Shown: positions 10,006-16,572 of the stretch, piece by piece
How the letters are laid out: the number at the start of each line of letters is the position of its first letter
How positions within the stretch are numbered: the stretch's first letter is position 1
Assembly: GCF_029543105.1 (NCBI RefSeq)
Contig: NZ_JARQXB010000003.1
Span: 62,001 to 126,000 of the forward strand
DNA length: 64,000 nt
From: Stenotrophomonas sp. HITSZ_GD
Lineage (GTDB): Bacteria; Pseudomonadota; Gammaproteobacteria; Xanthomonadales; Xanthomonadaceae
Direction: 5' to 3'
Made by a program: the position numbers and the translations under genes
The notes under the pieces: generated by a model
Databases searched by the model: none
What the model was told of the DNA's origin: nothing
The model's input: only the letters and a program-made list of their open reading frames with translations

Positions 10006-10436
10006 ATGCCGAAGCGGGCTATCGCGTCGAGGCGTTGACGCCTTCGCTGCACGATTACCTGCGGTTGCGCCAGCTCAGCGGGCTCTCGCCCAAGAGCGAA
10101 GCCGGTGCGCGCATCGGCCTGGCCCATTCGTGTTTCGCCGTGCGCGTGGCGCACGGGGCCGAGATCGTCGGCATGGGCCGGGTGATCGGCGATGGCGGCT
10201 GCTTCTTCCAGATCGTCGACATCGCCGTGGCGCCGGCGCACCAGGGCCAGGGCGTGGGCAAGGCGATCATGGCCGCGCTGATGGACTGGCTGCACGCGCA
10301 TGCGCCGGATCGCGCCTACGTGTCGCTGATCGCCGATGGCCCGGCCAAGCACCTGTATGCGCGCTTCGGCTTCGCCGAAACCGCGCCCGCTTCGGTGGGC
10401 ATGGCGCGCCTGCTCCGTCGCGACGAGGCGGTGTAA
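10002..10436 (+). CDS. GNAT family N-acetyltransferase
   Basis: This 144-residue protein has the GNAT fold: a beta strand FFQIVDIAVAPAHQ followed by the acetyl-CoA pyrophosphate loop QGQGVGKAIM at about residues 85-94, and the C-terminal HLYARFGFAET block. The substrate is unknown. The start is a TTG at 10002 overlapping the symporter stop codon; no in-frame ATG exists near the N-terminus. It is probably co-transcribed with the symporter. Confidence 0.88.
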   Translation: MNAEAGYRVEALTPSLHDYLRLRQLSGLSPKSEAGARIGLAHSCFAVRVAHGAEIVGMGRVIGDGGCFFQIVDIAVAPAHQGQGVGKAIMAALMDWLHAHAPDRAYVSLIADGPAKHLYARFGFAETAPASVGMARLLRRDEAV

Positions 10437-10469
10437 CGCTGTAAAGCGGCCCTGTATCGCCGCTGTTAC
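10433..10469 (+). promoter_or_regulatory. Dyad upstream of the sigma-54 promoter (possible activator site or attenuator)
   Basis: AGCGGC and GCCGCT pair across an 8-base loop (10445-10450 and 10459-10464), flanked by GTAAC and GTTAC at 10433-10437 and 10465-10469. It lies about 170 bases upstream of the sigma-54 promoter, a normal distance for an enhancer-binding-protein site. It also directly follows the GNAT stop, so it could instead be a weak terminator lacking a T-tract. Confidence 0.35.
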
Positions 10470-10617
10470 GCCGCGCGCCGATGCAGGCGCGACAAGGGCC
10501 TCACCCCGATGAACGCGCGCCCGCGCACGCCGCGCCCGCACCGGCCTGTCACATACACGCGGCCCTTGCGCCGCGGCACCCGCGCGCAAGTGCCTGAAAA
10601 CACGGGCTTCCCGTACT

Positions 10618-10633
10618 TGGCACGGTAGCTGCT
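10618..10633 (+). promoter_or_regulatory. Sigma-54 (RpoN) -24/-12 promoter of the amyloid operon
   Basis: The sequence TGGCACG, four bases, then CTGCT matches the RpoN consensus TGGCACG-N4-TTGCW at all but one position. The invariant GG (10619-10620) and GC (10631-10632) are exactly ten bases apart. Transcription would start near 10644, leaving a 25-base leader with a GGGGGAG ribosome site before the first gene at 10669. The nearby enhancer-binding protein gene at 16573-17901 supplies a plausible activator. Confidence 0.82.
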
Positions 10634-10668
10634 CTCTCCCTCCCCGCACGCACAGTGGGGGAGATCCC

Positions 10669-11268
10669 ATGGAAAGCCCGACGCCGCGGCGGACGCCGCA
10701 ACTGCTGATCCTGGTGATCCTGCTCGCCAGTGCGCCTTGCCTGGCCGACGAATTCCCGAAGATTCCGCAAGCCCAGGACCACGGCAAGCCGGTGGGCGCC
10801 GGTGCGCGCCAGGGCGTGTATGCCAGCCCCGGCGAGATGACGCTGATCCGCGATGTCGCTACCCGCCCGGCCTACCGGCCGGCGCCGCCGGGCGTGGCGA
10901 CGATCGCCAACCCTTCGCCGGCGCGTGACCTCGCCCGCACGCTCGGCACCGACGACGGCTTTGCCGAACTCTCCGACGACGACTACGCCGCGATGGGTTC
11001 CGGCGCCGGCCTGCCCGGCACGCACGGCGCGCAGGGCGGTACGGTGACCACGGTCGAGCGCATGACCGGCAGCGCCGTCACCGGCACGCTGGGGCGCGTG
11101 GCCGGCAGCGACGGCCTGTTGAGTGGCAACAACCTCAGCCAGAGCATCAACGGCCCGGTGGGCGCGGTGGGCAACGCCACCCGCGGCATCGGCGACACCG
11201 TGATGGGCGCGCTGTCGCAATTCCCGCTGGGCGCGCCGGCCGGCACCGGCCACGGGCCGGGGAACTGA
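10669..11268 (+). CDS. Secreted protein, first gene of the Fap-like amyloid operon
   Basis: This 199-residue protein has a signal peptide (hydrophobic residues 11-25, likely cleavage after CLA) and a low-complexity Gly/Ala-rich mature part without recognisable domains. Around residues 99-109 it has AELSDDDYAAM, resembling a motif in the fifth gene of the operon (ISDDELSTM). The C-terminal third is Gly/Asn-rich (GNNLSQSINGPVGAVGNATRG). It occupies the position of fapA in Pseudomonas, but I cannot claim sequence homology to the FapA chaperone. It is the gene nearest the sigma-54 promoter and is three bases from the next gene. Confidence 0.85.
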   Translation: MESPTPRRTPQLLILVILLASAPCLADEFPKIPQAQDHGKPVGAGARQGVYASPGEMTLIRDVATRPAYRPAPPGVATIANPSPARDLARTLGTDDGFAELSDDDYAAMGSGAGLPGTHGAQGGTVTTVERMTGSAVTGTLGRVAGSDGLLSGNNLSQSINGPVGAVGNATRGIGDTVMGALSQFPLGAPAGTGHGPGN

Positions 11269-11271
11269 GCC

Positions 11272-11886
11272 GTGCGCACGCAGGCGCTCTGGCTTCTCGT
11301 GCTGGCCGCATCGCCCCCGTTGGCGATGGCGCAAGCCGGCGACGACTACGCGCAAATGCTCGGCTACCTCGCCGATAGCCGCATCGACGGCCGCGCGCTC
11401 GCCAACAGCCAGGGCGCCATCGCAGTGAACCAGGCGGCCGGCGACCTCAACCTGCAGGCCAACCTGCGCGCGCTGGCCAATGGCGGCCGCGCGCAGGCGC
11501 AGGTGCAGGCCATCCAGATCCATGCGGGCGACCGCTACGACACGCCGCTGCACGCCTCGGCCACCCTCGGTGGCGAAGCGCTCGCGGGTGCCAGCGGCAT
11601 CGCCTCCATCAACCAGGCCAGCGGCAGCGGCAACACGGAACTCAACGCCGTGGCCGCCACGCTGGCCGACCAGGGCATACGCGAAACGAACGACGACACG
11701 CTCGCTTCGTTCGCGTCGGCAGGGGGGCAGGGCGAGGCCGTGGAGGGCCAGCCCGGCGGTACCCGCAGCGTCGGCGTCGAGTCGACGGCGTTGCGGGGAT
11801 TCGGCGGTGTCCTGCAACTCAATCAGATCGCGGGTTCCGGCAACGCGACAGGCAACCAGTTGAGCCTGTCGGTGCAGAACCCGTGA
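11272..11886 (+). CDS. Minor amyloid-like repeat subunit (FapB position)
   Basis: This 204-residue exported protein has a signal peptide ending near PLAMA (residue 20). The mature part carries three imperfect repeats at about 46-69, 107-131 and 177-201, each of the form hydrophobic-x-hydrophobic-NQ-x-(A/S)G-x-x-N-x-x-x-N (AVNQAAGDLNLQAN, SINQASGSGNTELN, QLNQIAGSGNATGN). The NQxxGxxN spacing resembles amyloid repeats of FapB/FapC and curlins. No cysteines are present, so the C-terminal CxxC of Pseudomonas Fap subunits is missing. It starts with GTG three bases after the previous stop. A nucleator or minor fibre subunit is inferred. Confidence 0.82.
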   Translation: MRTQALWLLVLAASPPLAMAQAGDDYAQMLGYLADSRIDGRALANSQGAIAVNQAAGDLNLQANLRALANGGRAQAQVQAIQIHAGDRYDTPLHASATLGGEALAGASGIASINQASGSGNTELNAVAATLADQGIRETNDDTLASFASAGGQGEAVEGQPGGTRSVGVESTALRGFGGVLQLNQIAGSGNATGNQLSLSVQNP

Positions 11887-11931
11887 GGCGTAACACCACC
11901 CGATAGTCAGCACACACGAGAAGAGGGCACC

Positions 11932-13419
11932 ATGAACGCGAATCACAAATGGACGGTACTCGCCATGGCGGTTTCCACGCTGGTCTTCAGCGCGGCGGCC
12001 AGTGCGACGGATGACCAGAACCAGAGCGCCAACATCAACCACCTGCACAACGTGGTCGAGTCGCGCACCCACACGAACACCAATACCAACACGAACACCA
12101 ACGTCAACACGAACGTCAACACCAACATGAGCCTGGACGCGCAGGCCAAGTTGCGCATGGATGCGGCCACCAAGCTGCGTTACGACGGCACCCGCACCGA
12201 CGACGACACCAACATCTCCTACGACGAAACCCGCAACGTCGACGTCAACGAACACCACAACGTGTCCGGCGACGAGAAGAAGGAGAAGAACAACCACGGG
12301 CAGGATGCCAACGTGGAACGCGATTCGCGCCTGAAGACCGCCATCACGCTCACCGGCGATCCCACCGTGAGCGGCGACCTGGAAATCGACTCGGCCGCCA
12401 CCGCGCTGATCGACAACCGCCAGACCGTCAGCGGCAACAAGGGCATCAACGACAAGCTGACCAACGATGCCTCGATCGGCGACGACGTGGCCTCGGAGGG
12501 TTCGGGCAACCTCGGCTTCAACGTCGCCGCCGGCGACAACAATGCCCAGGACAACGCCGCCGCGCTGTCGGCCGCCGACAGCAGCTTCACCTTCGGCATG
12601 GCCGACGCGGCCGTGTTCGTGAACCAGGGCGGTGCGGACAACGTCACCATCAACAAGGGCGTGACCAACACCGCCGGCGCGGGCGACAACGCCTTCAGCG
12701 GCGCCACCGGCAACATCGGCGTGAACATCACCTCGGGCAACAACAACGAGCAGAAGAACGCGCTGTCGGCCTCGGTAGCCACCAGCCGCGTCGCCACCGC
12801 GGCGATCTCCTCCAACCAGGTTTCGGCCGGCAACTTCACCAAGAACGAAGGCACCGTGGAGAAGTACACCGACACCACCGAGGTCACCCTGCGCGGCAAG
12901 GTGCAGGGCTACACGGCGGCGGTCGGCTACGGCGGCTACGAGGGCGAGACCTCGGGCAGCACGGCCAGCACCGGCAGCTCTTACCAGAAGGGCAACTTCT
13001 ACCTGGATACCTGGTCCGGCGACACGCATCCCAGTGGCAACCAGACCGGCCACATCGACATGGACAACGAGATCCAGGGAGCGATCGCCAACCCGAACCG
13101 CCAGGGCGTGGGTGGCATCGCGTTCGACAACGACAGCGAAGGCAGCTACGAGGGCACCGAGAGCGGCGACCTGGGCTTCGTGGAGCTGGGCGTGGCCGAT
13201 CTGTATGCGCAGCTGAGCGGCACGGTGAAGACCAGCCGCTGGGTGGTGGTCGATGCGACCAACACCGCTTCGCTGTCCGGCTCGGCGTTCTCCAATGCCT
13301 CCGGCAACATCGGCGTGAACGTCTCCGCCGGCACCGGCAACCTGCAGGCCAACAGCCTGGCCCTGGCCGTGGCGCAGCCCTCGACCGGCGCCCCGCCGCC
13401 GAGCGGTGGCGGCGAGTAA
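11932..13419 (+). CDS. Major amyloid-like repeat subunit (FapC position)
   Basis: This 495-residue exported protein has a signal peptide (cleavage near AASA, residue 25), an Asn/Thr tandem tract (46-65) and a charged Asn-rich segment (about 85-131). Three long-spaced copies of a repeat follow at about 188-214, 257-283 and 456-482: GNLGFNVAAGDNNAQDN, GNIGVNITSGNNNEQKN and GNIGVNVSAGTGNLQAN. The linkers are unlike one another; the last is about 170 residues and Gly/Tyr/Ser-rich. Three repeats with variable linkers is the architecture of FapC. There is no cysteine. It is followed by two strong hairpins rather than directly by the next gene. Fibre formation is inferred from architecture and gene order. 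Confidence 0.84.
   Translation: MNANHKWTVLAMAVSTLVFSAAASATDDQNQSANINHLHNVVESRTHTNTNTNTNTNVNTNVNTNMSLDAQAKLRMDAATKLRYDGTRTDDDTNISYDETRNVDVNEHHNVSGDEKKEKNNHGQDANVERDSRLKTAITLTGDPTVSGDLEIDSAATALIDNRQTVSGNKGINDKLTNDASIGDDVASEGSGNLGFNVAAGDNNAQDNAAALSAADSSFTFGMADAAVFVNQGGADNVTINKGVTNTAGAGDNAFSGATGNIGVNITSGNNNEQKNALSASVATSRVATAAISSNQVSAGNFTKNEGTVEKYTDTTEVTLRGKVQGYTAAVGYGGYEGETSGSTASTGSSYQKGNFYLDTWSGDTHPSGNQTGHIDMDNEIQGAIANPNRQGVGGIAFDNDSEGSYEGTESGDLGFVELGVADLYAQLSGTVKTSRWVVVDATNTASLSGSAFSNASGNIGVNVSAGTGNLQANSLALAVAQPSTGAPPPSGGGE
12067..12126 (+). repeat. In-frame Asn/Thr/Val tandem repeat in the major subunit
   Basis: Codons alternate Asn with Thr, then Val, for 20 residues (THTNTNTNTNTN, then VNTNVNTN). 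At DNA level it is a run of near-identical six-base units (ACCAAC, ACGAAC, GTCAAC), prone to slippage and so probably variable in length between strains. Confidence 0.85.
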
Positions 13420-13463
13420 GCCTGGCCGCATTCGCCGCCACGCGGCGTTGATGGAGCAACAAA

Positions 13464-13534
13464 CCCGGCCATCCGCCAATGGCCGGGCCACCCCGGAAGC
13501 CCCCGTTCCAAGTCCCCCTGGGGCGGGGGCTTCC
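13464..13534 (+). promoter_or_regulatory. Two tandem intercistronic hairpins between subunit and export genes
   Basis: Hairpin 1 has perfect 9-bp arms CCCGGCCAT / ATGGCCGGG (13464-13472, 13479-13487). Hairpin 2 has perfect 11-bp arms GGAAGCCCCCG / CGGGGGCTTCC (13495-13505, 13524-13534). Neither is followed by a T-tract. They sit between the stop of the major subunit and the ribosome site of the peptidase gene, where they could protect the upstream mRNA from 3' decay or attenuate read-through, so that subunits are made in excess over the export machinery. Confidence 0.7.
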
Positions 13535-13551
13535 AACCAGGAACCCGCGCG

Positions 13552-14241
13552 ATGAACCGTACGATCCTGCTCTGCCTGCTGGTGTGGCTGTGCCCGAGTG
13601 CGTGGGCCGGCGAAGTGCCGTTTGCCGGCGTGCTGCCCAACGGCGCGCTGTACACCGGCCAGGTGGAGAGCATGCACGAGGCACGCTATCGCTATCTCGT
13701 GCGCCAGCAGACCGACTACAGCTGTGGCGCCGCCGCGCTGGCCACCATCCTCAAGTACGCCTATCACCTGGACGTGGACGAGCACACCGTCATCGAGGGC
13801 ATGATGGGCGTATCGGACCCGCAGATCGTGCAGGAGCGCGGCTTCTCGCTGCTGGACATCAAGCGTTATGTCGAGACGCTCGGCATGCGCGGGCGCGGTT
13901 ACCGCATCAACGAAGAACGCCTGCGCAGCCTGCGCGTGCCCGGCCTGGTGCTGATGGACGTGCGCGGCTTCCGCCATTTCGTGGTGCTCAAGCAGGTGCT
14001 GGGCGACCGCGTGGAGCTGGCCGACCCGATCCTGGGCAACCGCAACATTCCGTTATCCGATTTCGTCGCGGCGTGGCCCTCGCGCGCCGTGTTCGTGGTC
14101 ATCGGCAGCGACTTCGACCGCAACACCGTGCTGCTGCAGCCGAGCACCCGCCCCAGCGCCCGCGCGTTGTATGCGCGACAGGGGCCGATCACCGAAGCGG
14201 AGCTGGTCGACTTCGGGTTCACCCATGCCGACCTGTTCTGA
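13552..14241 (+). CDS. Periplasmic C39-family cysteine peptidase (FapD-like)
   Basis: This 229-residue protein has a signal peptide (cleavage near AWA, residue 19) and a single C39 domain. The catalytic Cys58 lies in QQTDYSCGAAALA with the oxyanion Gln52 or Gln53 just before it. The His is His142 in GFRHFVVLK and the Asp is Asp158 in ELADPILGNR. No ABC transporter or membrane domain is attached, which separates it from bacteriocin exporters and fits FapD, the periplasmic C39 protein of the Pseudomonas fap operon. It is 13 bases from the next gene. Its substrate is presumably one of the exported operon products. Confidence 0.9.
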   Translation: MNRTILLCLLVWLCPSAWAGEVPFAGVLPNGALYTGQVESMHEARYRYLVRQQTDYSCGAAALATILKYAYHLDVDEHTVIEGMMGVSDPQIVQERGFSLLDIKRYVETLGMRGRGYRINEERLRSLRVPGLVLMDVRGFRHFVVLKQVLGDRVELADPILGNRNIPLSDFVAAWPSRAVFVVIGSDFDRNTVLLQPSTRPSARALYARQGPITEAELVDFGFTHADLF

Positions 14242-14253
14242 AGGAGCTTTGCC

Positions 14254-15105
14254 ATGAACAAGCCCAATCCCTTGCTGCTGGCCCTCGGCGCGGCGCTGCT
14301 GCAGCCCGCGTTCCAGGCGCGCGCGCAGAGCGCCGACGATGCGCCCGCCCCGCCGGGCAGCGGCATCAGCGAGATTTCCGACGACGAGCTGTCCACCATG
14401 CGCGGCCGCTACACCGTGGGCGACAACACCGTGGCCTGGTTCGGCGTGTCGATGATCTCCACCTGGCAGACCGCCACCGGGCAGGTGCTGGAAAGCACGA
14501 TGAAGGTTTCCATGGACTTCAGCCACGGCGGCAACGCACCGAAGGTGACGTTTACCCCGACCGTGAGCATCACGCGCGCCGATGCGCCCGAACCTCTGCC
14601 GGCCGCCTCCGCGGTGGCCGGCGTGGCGACCGCGCAGGCGCCCACGCCGCCGCGCAGCGAGCCGCAACGCAGCGTCGATGCCAGCGGCCTGCAGAACGTC
14701 TCCGGGCTGGTGCAGAGCGTGCAGGTGGCCGGCGATGCCAACGCGGCGACCAACAGCACCCAGCTCACCGTGCGCGAAGGCGCCGCGCCGGTCGCCGCCG
14801 CCGCGGTCGATGCGTCCCCCGCCACGGCCACCCTCACCGACGGCGCCGCCACTGCCAGCGCCCGCTACGCCAACGGGACCGCCGGCGTGCTGCTGCTGAT
14901 CGCCGGACAGGGCGAGGTGCAGCAGTGGATCCGCAACGGCAGCGTCGGCCAGAGCATCCAGCTCACCGGCGACGCGCAGCAGATCAGCAACCGCCTGCAG
15001 CTGGACCTGGTCCGGCAGTCGGTATCCAACAACCTGCCGCTGAACCAGAACGTCGCCCAGGCCATCACCCTGGCGCGCGGGATCGGCCCGGGCAACGGCC
15101 AGTAG
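14254..15105 (+). CDS. Secreted repeat protein of the amyloid operon (FapE position)
   Basis: This 283-residue exported protein has a signal peptide (cleavage near ARA, residue 24). Next comes a motif ISEISDDELSTMRGRY (residues 38-53) leading into NTVAWFGVSMISTWQT, then an Ala/Pro linker. Two units related to the subunit repeats follow: QSVQVAGDANAATN at about 154-167 and QSIQLTGDAQQISN at 233-246. By position it equals FapE, a fibre-associated component in Pseudomonas, though I cannot show direct homology. An AAGGAG ribosome site precedes the ATG. Confidence 0.8.
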   Translation: MNKPNPLLLALGAALLQPAFQARAQSADDAPAPPGSGISEISDDELSTMRGRYTVGDNTVAWFGVSMISTWQTATGQVLESTMKVSMDFSHGGNAPKVTFTPTVSITRADAPEPLPAASAVAGVATAQAPTPPRSEPQRSVDASGLQNVSGLVQSVQVAGDANAATNSTQLTVREGAAPVAAAAVDASPATATLTDGAATASARYANGTAGVLLLIAGQGEVQQWIRNGSVGQSIQLTGDAQQISNRLQLDLVRQSVSNNLPLNQNVAQAITLARGIGPGNGQ

Positions 15106-15152
15106 GGCCATCACTGAGACCGCGCCGTGGCGGCGACGGGGGAGAGCGTGCG

Positions 15153-16520
15153 ATGCAAAGGATGATGCGGTATGGCGCGGCGGCCGGTGCGACCCTGGCG
15201 GCCTTGTGGGGCGGCGCGGCCGCGGCGCAGCAGGCGCCTGACGCGCCCGCGGCGGCGCCGGCGGCCAGCGCCGAAGATGCGGCCGACGTGCAGGCGCTGA
15301 TGGCGCAGCTGGAGGCGTTGAAGGCCAACTATGCGCAGGAAGTGCGGCGGCTGCGCGAACTCGACGTGCAGGTGCAGGCCATGCAGGCACGCCTGGCCGG
15401 CAAGACCGGCGCGGCACTCGCGCCCACCACCGCCACGGCGATCGCCCCGGCGGCCGCGGCGGCGGCCTCGGCCGAAGCGACGGCCGAAGGGAGCAGCGGC
15501 CCGCCGCCGGCCGGCTATGCCAGCAGCAATGCCGAGGGCAAGCAGGCCAAGGAAGCGGCGCGGCGCAGCGTCAACGACGTCAAGCAGCAACAGCAGGCGC
15601 TGTTCAACCAGAAGCTGACCCTCGAGAACAGCCTCACCTACGCGCGCTACGACCGCAAGCTGCTCACGCTCAACGGCTTCCTCGCACTGGACGCGATCTT
15701 CCTGGGCAACATCGCCATCGAGAACGTCGAGTCCGATTCGCTCACCTACAACCTCGCCGCGCGCTGGGGCATCAGCCCCAACTTCACCCTCAATGTCGAT
15801 GTGCCGTTCCTGGAGCGCAAGACGGTGTACCAGAAGGGCGGGGCCGGCGGTTCGGCCGCGGCGATCGCGCAGGAGGAAACCACCGGCGGCGGGCTGGGCG
15901 ACATTTCGCTGAGCGGCAACTACCGCCTGTTCCCCGAGCGCAACAAGATTCCCGAGACCGTGCTGACCTTCGGCGTCACCGCGCCCACCGGGCGCGAGCC
16001 CTACGGCGTGGACTGGAAAGTGCTCGAGCGCGACGACGATCAGTTCATCCGCTTCGCGGTGCCCAGCAAGCAACCCACCGGCAACGGCGTGTGGCAGGCC
16101 AACGTGGGCCTGTCGGCGGTGAAGACCGCCGACCCGGCGATCCTGTTCGCCAACATCGGCTACATCTATTCGTTCAAGCGCAGCTTCGACGATATCGACA
16201 GCAATCCGGATACCGTCAATCCCGGTTCCGTGCGCCTGGGCGATTCGTACTATTTCGGCGCCGGCGTGGCGTTCGCCTTCAACGAGCGCACCAGCCTGAG
16301 CATTTCCTTCAGCGACAAGCTCAGTGCGCGCGCTTCCACGCGCTACCAGGGCGGGCAGTGGGTGAAGGTGATCGGCAGCGATGCCAATGCCGGCACGCTC
16401 AATTTCGGCGTCACCTACGCGCTGAATTCGCATGCCACGCTGGTGAGCCTGCTCGGCGTGGGCCTGACCCCGGACGCGCCCGACTTCAGCCTGGCGTTCA
16501 AGGTGCCCTACATGCTGTGA
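15153..16520 (+). CDS. Outer-membrane amyloid secretion pore (FapF-like)
   Basis: This 455-residue protein has a signal peptide (cleavage near AAA, about 25). A predicted coiled coil with leucine heptads follows at about 42-84 (LMAQLEALKANYAQEV and on), then an Ala-rich linker. From about residue 150 to the end are alternating beta strands typical of a 12-strand-type barrel (LTYNLAARWGISPNFTLNVD, FANIGYIYSFKRSF, TLNFGVTYALNSH), ending in an aromatic/hydrophobic strand. A periplasmic coiled coil plus barrel is the layout of FapF, the pore that exports FapB, FapC and FapE. A GGGGGAG ribosome site precedes the ATG. It ends the operon and converges with the regulator gene. Confidence 0.85.
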   Translation: MQRMMRYGAAAGATLAALWGGAAAAQQAPDAPAAAPAASAEDAADVQALMAQLEALKANYAQEVRRLRELDVQVQAMQARLAGKTGAALAPTTATAIAPAAAAAASAEATAEGSSGPPPAGYASSNAEGKQAKEAARRSVNDVKQQQQALFNQKLTLENSLTYARYDRKLLTLNGFLALDAIFLGNIAIENVESDSLTYNLAARWGISPNFTLNVDVPFLERKTVYQKGGAGGSAAAIAQEETTGGGLGDISLSGNYRLFPERNKIPETVLTFGVTAPTGREPYGVDWKVLERDDDQFIRFAVPSKQPTGNGVWQANVGLSAVKTADPAILFANIGYIYSFKRSFDDIDSNPDTVNPGSVRLGDSYYFGAGVAFAFNERTSLSISFSDKLSARASTRYQGGQWVKVIGSDANAGTLNFGVTYALNSHATLVSLLGVGLTPDAPDFSLAFKVPYML

Positions 16521-16572
16521 GTCACCGCGGGCGCGGCGGCACGGCCCGGCGCCCCGGATAGGGGGCGGGCCG

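Noticed and set aside
10549-13977. 1142-codon minus-strand open frame across the amyloid genes
   Set aside because: It is antisense to genes with signal peptides, ribosome sites and repeats. Its translation is His/Arg/Ala/Val-rich without domains, as expected for a high-GC shadow frame.
10669-16520. Bacteriocin export operon, because of the C39 peptidase
   Set aside because: There is no ABC transporter or membrane-fusion protein, and the C39 protein has its own signal peptide and no transmembrane or ATPase domain. The Fap order fits better.
10669-16520. Curli (csg) system
   Set aside because: No CsgG-like lipoprotein pore, CsgE/F or CsgD relative is present; the pore candidate is a coiled-coil plus barrel.
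16521-16572. Terminator between the pore gene and the regulator
   Set aside because: GGCCCGGCGCCCC and GGGGGCGGGCC can pair only imperfectly and no T-tract follows, so I do not list it.
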